Origin: Ecdyonurus torrentis
Lineage: Eukaryota; Arthropoda; Insecta; Ephemeroptera; Heptageniidae
NCBI GenBank assembly: GCA_949318235.1
Contig: OX439132.1
Span: forward strand, 14,028,445-14,092,444
Reading direction: 5' to 3'
Length of the DNA stretch: 64,000 nucleotides
The stretch's first letter is position 1, and each line of letters starts with the position of its first letter. The position numbers and the translations under genes were made by a program. Shown here piece after piece: positions 28,169 to 41,477 of the stretch. The notes beneath the pieces are model-generated. The model saw only the letters and a list, made by a program, of their open reading frames with translations, made no database searches and was not told the origin of the DNA.

Positions 28169-29398
28169 CCCTTTCTTCCACAATATAATAAATGATCATT
28201 TTATTGTATATATAAAATATATAATATATAGAGAAATTTTTAGAATAATATTCAGTCATGCGTTATGAATTTTTATCTACATAATATAAGACAATAATGA
28301 TACTTTTTTTAATACCGTATCTAATTCAATATTATTGCTATATCTAATTCTAATAGTAATATAATATACAATTTTTATAACGAATAATTCCCTTGCAAAT
28401 TTAAATTATATAAAAACAATAATATATACTTTAAAATAGGTATATGTATATAAAAGAATATTTATTACATAATGAAAGCCTTTCGTTCTTGAAATATTTC
28501 GAGGTCATTTATGACCATGAACGTGTATAATTTTTACTGATGGAAATTACATTTATTTTCACATTTCTTTCTTTTTTTTATATTATTATTTTTTTAATAT
28601 ATAGGATACAAAGAAGCAATAAAAAAATGTAAATACTTTGTCCTTGTCTTTGGACTCTGTATAAAGAAACTAATTGTAATAATCTATGTGTATTGATGTT
28701 GTCTGAAGTCATTATAAAGTAGTCGCAAAAAATTAATAGCTTAAAAATTTCTAGATCATCTTAATGATCATGTACAAACGTATGTATCTGGACGTCAAGG
28801 TTTTAGAATAATACATTGGGTGTCTGTATATGAAAATCAACATACCATTTCTTTTTTTAACTACAGGATATTGATTCACACTTGTAGTACATAATATATT
28901 ATCCAAAAAGTACAATTCAGCATTTTGTTAGGTAACTATATAAATAATGCATCTTTAATTTTTATCTATTTATAAAGAGTTTTATCCATATCATATTTAT
29001 ATTAAAGTTGAAAAAAAAAAATAATTATTTTTAAATTTCCTGTTGATCTAGTTTCATTTTATTATAAAATTGAAATATAATGCTGAAATTTTATTTACTT
29101 ATAATATAGTTATGACGTTGCATATTATTGCAAGGTAAGACAGGAAGAAACCATCCTGATTCTACGAAGATATCACAAAACAAATTACTAAAGTCATGAG
29201 AAAATATAATAACTCGCAGTCGTTTTTGTATAATAATATATTTTTTTACTTGTGTAGGGCTTATTATTATTATTATTTTCTTTGCGTGATAAGCGGTTCG
29301 TAATATTGCTTAATTTACTTTTACACGGACCAGACGAGCCTCCACCTATACTGGAAACCAGAGTATCGTTAACACCCAAAAACTAAAAATTCCCATAC

Positions 29399-29399
<1 letters not shown>

Positions 29400-29432
<33 letters not shown>
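29400..29432. repeat. Poly(A) tract
   Basis: Run of about 32 A. Confidence 0.9.
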
Positions 29433-29434
<2 letters not shown>

Positions 29435-30124
29435 GTCCAGGTATATGAAGCTAATAGTTATTATCACTACGACTTGAAAAAAATATTATGTAAAGAAAAA
29501 GAAAACAATAGATAAACAATATAAAGACAGAAAAAAAAAACTTTTCCTACCACATTAGATAACATTATAGAAATTTTGCCACATAAAAACAAAGATAATG
29601 TGGTATTGAATTTTTATTATTATTTATTTCTCTAACACGTGCGTAATACAATTTCACATTTTATTAACTATAGTATTAATATGTATATAATAATATTTTT
29701 TTAGCGATATATTAGAAAGTATTTATTAATTAAATAAATAAAATATTTCCATATCTCCTGAGTAATACGTAAAAGTATTATAATATTTTTTATCTAGATT
29801 CTGTAGAATCTCTTTGTATAAATCTTTTTTGTATTATTATAGTTTTTAAGCTTAATTGAATGATGTAGTTTGCCCGTCAGCTTATCAATTTGATCATTTT
29901 TTTTTCTCAACGCGATTATATATATATTGAGAGTGTACAATGCAGTAAACAATAAAAAAAAATCATTCTATATATCCCGTAGTGTTATAGGGCAGGTATG
30001 TGTACCTTATAGATTATAAAAAAGCAATAGAAACATCATATATATTTATATAGAGAGATAGTGGGTGCAATAAATAAATTATATCTGTTGTGCTACATAT
30101 TATATACAAGAAATTACTCAACAA

Positions 30125-30126
<2 letters not shown>

Positions 30127-30218
<92 letters not shown>
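30127..30218. repeat. (CT)n microsatellite, about 92 bp
   Basis: Pure CT array. Confidence 0.97.
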
Positions 30219-30221
<3 letters not shown>

Positions 30222-32519
30222 ATACCTTAAATATATATTTTTTATGTTGATACAATTTATTGCTATGTTATGTATCAATATATCAATAATTTCAATTTAT
30301 ATAGTCTCTATATGCATACTTATACTGTGACGATAAGAATAAGTATATTATCTTATTCTTTTACAAAATTTATTCACCATAAAAGTACTATTATATACGA
30401 AAACAAAGAGTTTCACTGAAAGTGATTTACTGGATTTCATGTGACACAAGTTACGCAAGTGACTCGTACAAGTATACATTATACTAGACACTGCTATGTA
30501 ATTCGTATAGATGTTAATTTTGAAAGAAAAGTAAAGAAGAAAAGGGGAAAAAAAGCGTTGCTTTATATATGATAAAAATTCATTTTGTTATAAATTTATC
30601 ACTTTTAAAGAAGTTTTAAATTACGATATAAGTATATGGATAATAATTTTTATGACATTTGAATATGACAAAAAGTTTTACCTTGAATATTATATTTTAT
30701 TTTTATCGTATTAATATTCTAAACGAGCAAACAGAGTGTCTGTGTATAGGTACACCCACGATGACATAGCTTATAGGCGGTGCCAAAATCAGTGATCATG
30801 TTGTGTAAAATCATTTCTGTCAGGGTGGCGCTGGCATGGAACAATTCTCTATACTCTATAAAAATATTTATCGTCAAATATTTTATTATATATAATGCTC
30901 GTCATGTTAACACCGTTTCTTTACGCTTTTATTTTCTATATAATACTTCATGGAATATGGGAACAAGGTGTATAATATATATTAGATAAAGACCACACAT
31001 GTGCTTTTGATTCCTATGATTCTTCTTTATCGGGATATAAATAATAACAATAAAAATTACTTTAAACTATTGGATATATAATTAAAAATATTATATAATA
31101 TATGGCAATATCTATAAAACGTCTAGTGTTAAATATGCACAAAAAATAAATAAAAAATTAATAATTTTTTTTAAATATTGCATGATATACATAATATGAA
31201 ATTTTAATTTAAAATCACACAAATATTATATAGATTCTATATAGGACATTTTATTCAAGCATTACATTTAAATTAAATTCTTCGTATTGTAACAGTATAT
31301 AACCTGTTTAAATCTTTTTTACTGTCCTTTTATAATAATGACGAATATAAAGTTTTTTTTTTATTTTTTTTTTATCTATATATCGTTTTCTTTTTGTGTT
31401 TTTCCTTGTAAGTAAGACATACGACGCGACATCGCGGAGACACAGAAACCAGCCGCCTCGTGATGATGAACAAATGCGAGCATAAATATAATATAAAAAT
31501 TATGCCCTTGCTTGGCTACATCTCTATCTCTAGTGTGTTTTATGTATATGATGATTATAGTTATTATAATTCTCGTAAAGGCTTTTTTCACGCACACAAT
31601 GAGAAACAATATGCATCATCTAGGAAAACAGTGTTGTTGTTTTATGAATCAGTTATTAATCATCATCATATTGAAGAAAAAAAAAGTATTATTGAAAAAT
31701 GCTATTAAATTTTACGTGTGTTGTTATTTAGTAGTTTTGTTTTTAAATCCATGGTCATTTAAAAAGAAAGAAAATATATTATATGGTAAAAAGAAAATAA
31801 CATATCCATTTACGGTATTTCTCTCATAATATAAAGTTAATAGGTTGATATTAATATTTATATAATATAATACTTTCTTGGTCAAGGTAGATAGATTTCA
31901 ACATCTAAAACCATGAAGTGGCGTATGTCGTATACGTTTACATATATATTATGAAAAATAAATAATATAAGATTCTTTTGTAATTTTTGCAAAAGATAAT
32001 TTTTAAATATCTTATCAATCATTAATAATAACATTTTAGTATATATATATATATTTTTTTTATAAATGTTGCGTGTGTAAACAAAAATGAACTAAATTTA
32101 AATTGTATTTTTGAAGCACAGAGATTATGAATTCTATTTATTTTAATAATTTTCAAAAATAATTTAGATTTTTTTAAACACAGAAAAAAAAAATAATAAA
32201 AACAAAGTACGCTCACGTTCACGTTCTAAATATGCGACAATTTCAGCTCGTTTAAAAACACGTTTTTATAACAACGGCTATTCCTATAGAGATTTTTGCC
32301 ATTTTTCTATATATTGTTTGCTGCCAATTTACAACTTGCACCAGAATTTTTTTCATTGCTATTTATATAGTGATCAAATTGTTTACTAAATGCTTTTCTT
32401 ATGGAAAAGTGAATGTCATCACTTAGTTTGCAACAACGGACAAAATTATAATGCAAGCTGTAAATTTTGATAATATTTTGAAAGAACCAAAAAGTTTAAT
32501 TCTATATAGACCGCTTGCA

Positions 32520-32800
32520 CTCATATTTAAGAGCCGCCATTTTGTTGGTCAGGAATACATAGGCCAGCATAGGAAAAACATCATTTTTATTTTTTTAATA
32601 GCAAAAGAAGCTTCAAACCTCAATCCAAAGCCTTATTTCTAGCTCCTAATAAGCTCGAAGGATATGGGAAAAATTTGTTGAGTTGAAATAAACAATTTTT
32701 TATGTGAAAAATTAGGAAAAACGAAGTTTCCCCTATGCTGGACAATGCATTAGTCACCACAAACATGGCGACAAAGCGCAAGGATGTGCAAGGGGTCTAT
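32520..32800 (+). repeat. Second, more diverged relative of the foldback inner arm
   Basis: Shares the order GCATAGGAAAAACAT, then GAAGTTTCCCCTATGCTGGA, CAATG and ACATGGCGACAAAGCGCAAG with the foldback arm and with 33660-33965. The middle is replaced by unrelated sequence. Confidence 0.6.
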
Positions 32801-33059
32801 AGCAAAAATCACTCACCTTATTTGTTTGAAATATAAAGACCTCTTTCTTAGTTGTCCATACAGGAAAGTCACACAATGACAAAAATAGTGTTCAAAGAAA
32901 GGAGTGTCTTCTTCTTTTACTTAATGCACCTGTATTTTAAAATTAAAATTTTGTCCTCTTGAAATTTGTATATCACGTTGAAAATATTTTATCCTGGGTA
33001 TATCAAGTGACGTCAAAGAAATTGTCAAGAATTATTCCAAGTATTTTTGACTGAATATG

Positions 33060-33245
33060 CCTACGATGGTATATATTTGGAGGAAGCAAGAACTGCTCCG
33101 AGGTTGCGGTCCTTGCGTGGTGTAACAACCGACTGCTCGCGGTACTTTCTCACCAGAAATCAGATTCTACCGCCTGCCGCGGTTCCTCAGCCTCGACAGC
33201 GATTCAGCCAATCATAAACCAACTCAACGCGTCGACGTCGCTAAC
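33060..33245. promoter_or_regulatory. CpG/GC-rich island upstream of FBXL15
   Basis: An abrupt GC-rich patch with many CpGs (CCGCCTGCCGCGG, CAACGCGTCGACGTCGC) and a CCAATCA box at about 33210, about 1.5 kb upstream of the FBXL15 start. It could be the promoter and a 5' UTR exon of FBXL15, or of an unseen minus-strand transcript. No splice donor that clearly links it to FBXL15 was found. Confidence 0.35.
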
Positions 33246-33659
33246 TACCAATCGTATTTATGTAAATATTTATTTATTTATTTATTTTGCTTACGTTTTA
33301 GAAATAAATAAACGGGTATTGCAATATAGCGAATTACTCCCTATATATTAAAAGTGCGCATATTTTTTCGAAACAATAATACTTCAATCAGAATAAAATA
33401 AGTTATATAACTGCGGCGTATATATAAAAATGATTTTGTATAAACAGCGCATGCATTTCGAATTCTCTTAATTGTTAAAATATTTCAGTATACTAAGGCA
33501 AACTACTACAGTATATTAATATAAATTTAATTGTCTGTCTGTGCGTCTGCGATATAGTTTTGCAGTGTTTTTATTATTTTTATATTGTATGTATTATTAT
33601 AATATTTTTCGATCATTATAATATAGTATTTCATCGTACTTGCTAAATTATATTTGTTT

Positions 33660-33965
33660 ATATAGGGTCTATTCATTCCTGTTAAAGTCAACGCCATGTT
33701 AACTCAATAACATGGGTGGCATAGGAAAGTAAATCATTTTGCCAGTTTAAAACCACTATGCAATATTTTTGAGAGCATTGATGTTGTTTAATATGTTGAA
33801 TTAGTATCTCAAGTATGTGAGAAAAAAAAAAAAACAATAACAAAAAATGAGCCAATTTCCCAAAGAAATTTGGCTTAAATAAAGTTTATCCCATATGCTA
33901 CGCAATGTTATTCACTGCTCCAGTATGACCTCCAAGCGCATTAAATATGACGTCATCTGCACACA
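33660..33965 (+). repeat. Diverged copy of the foldback inner arm
   Basis: Aligns along its length with left-arm positions of about 14195-14470: CCATGTT, GCATAGGAAA, TTTTGCCAGTT, CAATATTTTTGAGAGCATT, AGTATGTGAGAAAA, TATGCTACGCAATGTT and CAGTATGACCTCCAAGCGCA then TATGACGTCAT. The 72-bp array is absent, so it is a solo or truncated relative. Confidence 0.75.
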
Positions 33966-34059
33966 CCCTATATTATTGTGCGTACACTACATACAGCTGC
34001 TGCTTTAGATAAAAGTTATTATAGTGTGTATTTTTTCTATAATGAAAAATAATTAAATT

Positions 34060-34128
34060 AAATCGATATCTTTTATTTAACTTATTTCAAAATTTTTGAA
34101 ATAAGTTAAATAATAAAGATATCGATTT
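34060..34128. repeat. AT-rich 69-bp palindrome upstream of FBXL15
   Basis: AAATCGATATCTTTTATTTA at the left is matched by the inverted sequence ending GATATCGATTT. Arms of about 32 bases have almost no loop. Confidence 0.75.
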
Positions 34129-34194
34129 ATTCAAATTTGAAAATTAATATATAATTGTGGGGGGGATAGTCAGGGGATAGTTCACAGAATCACA

Positions 34195-34212
34195 GTAGAT
34201 GATATCATCTAC
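34195..34212. repeat. 18-bp perfect palindrome GTAGATGATATCATCTAC
   Basis: Self-complementary 18-mer about 485 bp upstream of the FBXL15 start. It could be a dimeric protein-binding site or chance; no family of sites is recognised. Confidence 0.5.
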
Positions 34213-34697
34213 CGTGGGGATAGTTGAGAAAAAAAGTTTTGAATCCTGTATTTTCCCGCAAATATATTATAGGTGGCAGCACAGTGCAGAAAATAATTTT
34301 TTAAAAACAAAACATTTTCAGCTGACATTGAAGTATTTAGTAAAATTTTATTTAATTTTTTTTAAATGTAGATCAAAATTATATAAATCTCTTTAGCCAG
34401 TAGGAATTTAAAATTATAAGCAGTAAGTAATTGAGAAATCTATAAATTATATTTTTATGTGTTTTGTTGTAAAATGTCATATTTTTATTATCGTTTTTGC
34501 AAGCATCGGTGTACAAAACGCGCTTCTTTCTTTCCGATAAGATCCATCATAGGAATATTGATTTTTGTACTTATATAAACGCTAAAATATTGGTAATTTC
34601 TATTGTATTTGTAATACTCATATTATATATTAATTTTGTGTGCCCTCTTTAGCAATATGTATGTCAATATAATATGTCTATTTTTCTGTTGTAGATT

Positions 34698-36709
34698 ATG
34701 TCAAAATCCATGGCACCTACGGTGGGGTTTCTAAGTTTATGTTGGGAAGATATCTTATTCCAAAATGTTCTGCCATTCCTGAGCATTAAAGACTGGTTTA
34801 ATCTTCGCTTCGTCTCAAGAGAATGTCTTCTTATGGTTGATGAATTTTTCAAAACCATAAAACATTTAAATTTAGCCCAACACCGACACTTTACGCCACT
34901 TGCGCTTACGGTATGTTAACGGTATATATATGTACATATATGTAATATATCTATTGCATAATATGGTAATTGTACTAGTTATCTGCAGGCTCTTTTTACG
35001 GCGAAAGTATTAAGTATACGAGATTCTAACTAGAACCAAAAACCTAACTTAGAATTTCGTCTAGTTTCCATACCACTACCTACAGAACAGACTATTTTAT
35101 CTCCAAAGGGGGCCGAGATAAACTGCCAAAAATGGGGGGTGCCGATAACTGCGGCAGTGTTGGTTTGGCTGCTTTTCTCAACAATACTATAGGAATTTCA
35201 ACCTTAAGACCCTTAAGCTGCCGATAACTAGTCCATTTACCATATATAATGATACAAGGACTTAGGACTCAGGGGCGTATTCAGGGGGGGGGGGGGGTCA
35301 AGCCTCTCACCCTTGTCAGGTCTGAAAAGGCATGGGTAAATGGGGTGTTCCGGCTTCCCTCCCTTTACCCATGACGCTCACTAAATCACTCTAGATAGGC
35401 TGGATACGCCCTTCCGTCGCATAATTCTGGTTATACATATATGATACTGCAAGCACTATATATTTATGTATAAACACAAAATATACAATGTATAATATGG
35501 AAATAATAACACTTTGATAGGCAAAATTAGGGCATATTATAAATTGATCACCGATCAGTAATCTCTTTTATTATTTATTTTAGGTGTTAACTGAAGAAGC
35601 TGAAAACATCCGATATCTAAATTTGAGTCAATGCAAATGGATTACTGATGACTTATTAATACCTATTTTTAATAACAATAGAAAATTGGTTCATGTAAAC
35701 TTAAATACCTGCACTGCACTGACTATTGCAAGCTTACAACCATTGATTGTTCACTGCAAGGTTAGTATATCATACACAAAACACAAAACTAAGAGAGTTA
35801 TTTGTCATACGTTAATTGTTGTTGATTTCACTGCAGAAGTTACGAGTGCTGAAGCTACAGAACTGCCACTGGGTGACCCAAGGTTGCATTGAGACACTGA
35901 CGTTCCATCAAAGTAGACTTGAAGAAGTTGATCTTACATCGTGCTGGGATCTCGGAGATGCTGCCATAATACCTTTTCTTGCTAAGTTCTCAAAGTAAGC
36001 AAACAAAAATAATATATTTTTTAAATTCTAGATTACATTTGTGTTATTTTGTATAATTTTAGCATCCGAGTTTTGTGTCTGTCAAATATCTACTCCATCA
36101 CAAATCGTTCTCTCTACGCCATTGCACAACACAGTAGAAAACTGCAACATCTCAATCTTAGAGGATGCTGGAGAATCACAGATAAAGGAATCTGGTAAGA
36201 AATCTCAAAGAAGCATTGTGCAAATACCTTTAAATGTTTTCAAAGTTAGTAATTCATAAGGATGACAAAATGAACATTACCCTTACAGTGATTTAATGTT
36301 TGTAAGATTAAAATTTGTTGCTTTTTTGATGCCAAGATAAATATAATAAATATAGATAGTTATTGTGTCACAGCTTTATAAGAATGTAAAAATAGAGAAT
36401 ATTACCTTTGAGATAGCTCCTGTTTTATTACCTAAACAGCCTCTACAATTAAATTATCTTTTCAGTATACTTAAATTATTTTAAGATACCCACTATTTGT
36501 GTAATAAATAAATTGTTACAAACAGGATGGTTGGTGAATACTGCAGAGAATTAGAATCGCTCCTAGTACGTGAATGTCGTCACATCTCGGAGGATAGTCT
36601 TGGTATTTTGAGATCTCGAATGTACATCGATCAAGATCCTCTACTGCACTATCATCAACCACATCCCCTCCAGCTACCTGGCTTGCTACGCCTCAACTTG
36701 CAGATATAG
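34698..36709 (+). CDS. FBXL15: F-box/leucine-rich-repeat protein, FBXL15-like (5 coding exons)
   Basis: Predicted substrate-recognition subunit of an SCF (Skp1-Cullin-F-box) ubiquitin ligase. In vertebrates FBXL15 targets Smurf1 and so affects BMP signalling. Coding exons: 34698-34910, 35584-35760, 35837-35994, 36063-36194, 36526-36709. All introns are GT-AG and the phases join (0, 0, 2, 2), giving about 287 aa against roughly 300 in human FBXL15. The F-box is at about residues 8-50 (LCWEDILFQNVLPFL, then NLRFVSREC); the rest is cysteine-containing leucine-rich repeats (YLNLSQCKWITDD, LKLQNCHWVTQGC, HLNLRGCWRITDKG, SLLVRECRHISEDSL). The C-terminus, ending LLRLNLQI, aligns with the family's NLQV end. 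Introns 2 and 3 are very short (76 and 68 bp). ATG 34698 is chosen because it leads directly into the F-box. A TTCTGTTGTAG lies 3 bases upstream, so a 5' UTR intron or a trans-splice acceptor there is possible. The orthology call is from recalled family sequence. Confidence 0.9.
35270..35414. mobile_element. 145-bp terminal-inverted-repeat relic in FBXL15 intron 1
   Basis: Ends CAGGGGCGTATTCAG and CTGGATACGCCCTT are imperfect inverted repeats; CAGGGGCGTATCCAG-like ends are common in hAT-related MITEs. A G tract follows the left end. No convincing target duplication, so the boundaries are approximate. Confidence 0.45.
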
Positions 36710-38446
36710 CCCGAGCCTAACCGCTGCTGTCACCATCATGTGGATTATATGTGGCAAACTAGAGTAGTTGCCTTTATACTCTATATTTTGACAGCAGTGG
36801 TTATGATGTGTGATACTACACACAGGTATGATACATAAACACAAAATAATTCTCAAACAGCTTTCACAAAGGACACAAGGTTCTATGTTAACCAATGTAT
36901 CTTTATTGTTTGAAAAATGGAATTTTAGAGATAAAATATTATCCGGTTATGTATCATTTATTTACATTTACGTATGACAAGATTACGTATTGTTATAACA
37001 TTTTATTGATGTTGATAAAACACCTGGTTTCAATATTTTAAAGTTCTTTTGGACTGCTTTGAATCCAGGGTTGGGGTCACATAACCGAACAGTAACAATA
37101 TCTCTTGCATGTCTTCTGACTCTTGGCTAATTTATTATTATTATGTTACACACAAATCAAATTTCCCTCTCCAGGAAACATTAGCAATCAATTGCCATAG
37201 TTTTTAACTTTGTGCTATTTCTTATTAAACTGAATTAGTAAAAACATCATAACAAATGATGTAAACATTCAGATTTCTTGATAACAAGAAGATCTCAAAC
37301 CCTGTAAAGCAGTTGAATAGTTCCGTGGTGGCGCTAGTAGAAGCTTGACTACAGAGTCTTAAAGGAATTCAGAAGACATGTAAGGTACTAATGGAACCAT
37401 AACATGTTATTTTACATTGTTAGTTATGGTTACAATCTCTGATATATTTATATAAAATCTTGTGCTCATTGTAAAAAGCAGCTTATTCACAGGCATAAGT
37501 GAAACATTGAACTGCTATCAGCAGTTATTGTATGTCATGACACAAAAATAATGTCCCAATTGAAATATCACAGGAAGGACTGATAACAGTACCTCTTCTC
37601 CCTCTCTTTTTAATTTTATGTAGATATAAGGTCAGTGTAAATTATTTTTAAATTTTATTACAAACTCGTCCCAGTTCAATTAACATGAAAAAAAAATAAA
37701 CATTACAAAACCATTGGTTGGAAAATAATAATAACAACAATAATAATAAAATATCGGACAGACTTTCTTTTTAAAAGGGGTTTAAAGTTTAAATAGTGTT
37801 ATTAATCTTAGTAATCTTAAAATTTCCCACCATTCTAATTTAAACTACCTCAAAATTCTTACATTTTAATACATTTATTTGCCAATTTATTTTTGCAAGG
37901 AAAATCAAATTTTCTTGACAGAATTTTAAAGAGAATCGTATATTTTATTTCGTTTGTATGTAAAATTCTTTGCACAAGTAGTTTAGGCACTGAATGCAAT
38001 TATATATTTTTAAATCCGATACTGTGTTATAGTATGGTTAATTGGATTTTTATAGGTATATATACTGTAATTTTAATTTAGTGTCACTAATTTCTTTTAG
38101 AAGAAAAGGGGTTGTTTAGTTAGTACTTTGGAATATATAAAGTACAATTTATATATAAATTTGTATACAAATAATAAATTTTATTGTGTAGTTTATCAGC
38201 TTCTGAAGCAATAAACCAACTTGTGTCTCCTTTTCTACTTCTTGTAAATTTATGGTACCTAATATTATTTAGTTACTAAATTTTTATACACTAATCATTA
38301 TTGAGGCAATATTTAAACTATAAACATTATAGTAATTTTTATTAAAACTTCATTAAACTTGTTTGTAAACCTTTTTTTTTTCTTTTGTGCTTGTGAAAAA
38401 AAAAATGCATCCCCTACTGTATTTTTAAATGGGATTGTGCATTGGT

Positions 38447-38463
38447 GGGGGGGGGGGGGGGGG
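38447..38463. repeat. 17-G homopolymer
   Basis: Run of 17 G about 290 bp from a second run of the same length (38739-38755). Confidence 0.9.
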
Positions 38464-38659
38464 AGGTAACAGGTTTGCAAACAAGCATATTAAAAGACTT
38501 GTGCCAAAATATTTTAATATTTTCAAAAAAAGAAGTTTACGAGGGGTGTAACATTGAACAACCGATCATTACATTTTTTTCTTATACCTCTTATATACAC
38601 ACAGGTATTTTGAAAGAGTGTCCCTCAGGTATGTTCAATATTAACACCCCATGAGCGTT

Positions 38660-38755
38660 CTGGTCCCCAAAAAATCTAACCAAAGCGTAAATCTCTACAG
38701 TATAAATATGGGGAAACTTAAACGCGAGCGGTCATTTTGGGGGGGGGGGGGGGGG
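38660..38755. mobile_element. Second copy of the ACTGGTCCC MITE, right end running into a 17-G tract
   Basis: Shares CTGGTCCCC, then TAAATATGGGGAAACTTAAACG, split here as TAAATATGGGGAAAC and TTAAACG, and GCGGTCATTTT with 48889-48970. Where the right terminus TTTGGGACCAG is expected, the sequence becomes a run of 17 G (38739-38755). Confidence 0.55.
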
Positions 38756-40467
38756 CGCGGTATACTTCTTATAAGATATATATAATATGAAAAAAATATA
38801 GTTTATTCTGTGATATGTAAGTTTGTTTATTATAATTTTAACTTCTGATTTTAAAACTCGGTACTATAGCTGAATAAATCATGTATGTTATATAAATATG
38901 TTGCTAGTAGTGCAACAATAATTGATGTAATATTAGTGTTTTTATGCATGATAAGTGTTTAATATAATATATACCTATGCACATAATATAATTGAATGTT
39001 AAAAAGCTATAATCATACAAAGTACATAAATATAAGAATTAAATATTTTTCTTCAATATTTTTTTCAATTTATTCTAATTTAAGAAATATAATCTGCATT
39101 GGAAAATAGAGAGCTTACTACTAACCTGTAATGTTCAAATTTATTTCATTTCCTAATACAAAACACTTTTTTTTTCTGCAGGAATAAATGATTACAGTGA
39201 GAAAAAAGTATTTGTAATCAAAAGTAAAACAAAACAAAACAAAAAAAACAAAAACATAATAATGTTTTTTTTTAACCTGCACTCTTCACATAAATTTAAA
39301 AAAATGAAAAGCAGGTTTAAATTAAATTTGAAAGCTAATGAATCATAATATACATTCTTTAATTGTCGTTTGCATAATATCAAAGCTTTAAAAATTAAAA
39401 TACATTGATAAAATCACATAAATATTGTATTTGTTTATATTTTAAAACAGGGAGCTTATAAACTAATATATTAAACTAAAATATATTACTATTTTAAAAA
39501 TAAAGTTTATTTTAACATATGATGCTACTTTTTGTATTTAATTATACCTATTTAATTGCAAAAATAAAAATACATTTTATTAATGCTTATAAACTTTTGA
39601 CTGCAGTGTAACATAATATAAATAAAAAATATACTCTAGCTTATAAATGTAATAATATATGAAATATAAGTGTCATAATAAATGTGATGTTAAAATATAA
39701 TATAACCATATATTAAATGTATATTTGATGTCAAAAATATAATATAATATATATATCATATCAATATAATATATAATGGAGGAACCATTTTGTGTGGTAA
39801 AATATATTACTTAAAAATGGAGCCGAGAGAAAATTGTCATGTCCTTACAATAGTATTGTTTTACAGCAACAATGAGTTGAATTATACCTTTTTTTCAGTG
39901 TTGCAAATTTAGTGATCCATGTCGATATTGTAGTAAATAAAATGTGTATCTCGTTTTTTTGTCACGAGAAGCAAAGTATGTAAGTTGTTTCTGAACATAA
40001 TGTGACAAAAAAAATAATAAATAAAATAAAATGCTTCCACTGATAAAAAACGAGAAACGCACATTGTTCGCTACAACATTGATGTGCAACTTAGAGAAAT
40101 TTTCTAATGCAAGTCATCAATTAAATATTTATTTTTAGTAGCTTAAATATAGTTCATCTGGCTTGCACAGACCTCCTTATTAGAAGCTCAGAAGTGTATA
40201 CATAATTGATAGGGCTTGAAAAGTTGGAGGTAACCCTAAAGTCCTGACCAAGACCCCATTTGTGAAGGATTATTGTATAAAAAATATACAGGGGGAAAAG
40301 CACTAGTTATTATCTTGTGCAGCCTTAAACAACAATTAAAAAAAAAAAAAAAAAAACTTGTTTTTTTTCCTTATATTGCCAGTTTACTTTTATGTTGCCA
40401 GTGGACTTTTTATGTATATTTTTTCTCTCAATTTCATTTTATATAAAATATGTATAAATGTAATAGT

Positions 40468-41438
40468 TCAAATGTATAGCTTGTACCAATGTGATGCTGT
40501 CTTCTGTCCAAGTACCACTCTACCCCAAGGTGTCATGTTGTCTCTATCAGCATAGAAATTAGGACCAAATATAACTCTACCAATCAGAATATCTGATTTG
40601 AGTAGACGACTATGACTTTTGAGCAATACGCTGACAACGAGACAACACTCTGATAAATTTTCTGCTCCCATATGATATTGAAATTCATGATTATGAAATG
40701 GATCTCTTTCATTATTAATTACTGGAGATTTCTTCGATTTTACTTTTTGGCCTTTATGATATAATGTAGCTTTTATAAATGTTGTGTATTTGTCTGCAAT
40801 AAAAGAAAAAGAAATCACACACACATTAATGTTTATTTTTTGTCTACTTATTCATACCTCAGATGTATTTTGATGTCAATATTATAATTTTATTTTTAAA
40901 GCAATTCTGAATAAAACAAATAAGTGATGGAATATAAATTATGCATACATCAACAAGATTGTATTATAAAATAAGAATTATGTATTGATTTTGGCTTTTT
41001 TAAATCAATAAATAATTTCAAGTTTGGGACTTACCTGGTGCTCTAGTAGACCCCCGAGTTCCTTGTGCTACTTGAAGACCTCGACACTGAAGTGCAAGCA
41101 AACACACTTTCTGTTCTCTGTGATCAAATGACAGAGTGGCTTGTAGCAAACCAGCGTTTCCATTGTTTGGCTATAAATAAAATTAATATAATTATATTAT
41201 AATATGTACACATGATTGTGACAATCGCGCGTAATTTACTATAATGCTGTTCGTAAACTCTGTTCTCTTGCACCAAAAAATGCGCATTCCATTTGAATAA
41301 CTATAGGCGATCGTCATTTTTGGTGCAGAGAACAGGGTTTACGAACAGCATTTGTTATTCTTTTAAGAAAAACACTTGAATGCGGAAAAATACAATATGA
41401 CATTATATGTGTGTATATTTTTATGAGCACTTATTTGG

Positions 41439-41477
<39 letters not shown>

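Larger units (their letters stand above)
36710..40467. other. Interval between FBXL15 and the synaptotagmin-like gene (tail to tail)
   Basis: Must contain the 3' UTRs of both convergent genes. Several AATAAA hexamers occur, but none stands out. Also holds two 17-G runs and the truncated MITE at 38.7 kb. No further coding region seen. Confidence 0.6.

Noticed and set aside
35270..35414. Firm hAT assignment for the CAGGGGCGTATTCAG element in FBXL15 intron 1
   Set aside because: No 8-bp target duplication could be found, so only a relic with uncertain ends is listed.
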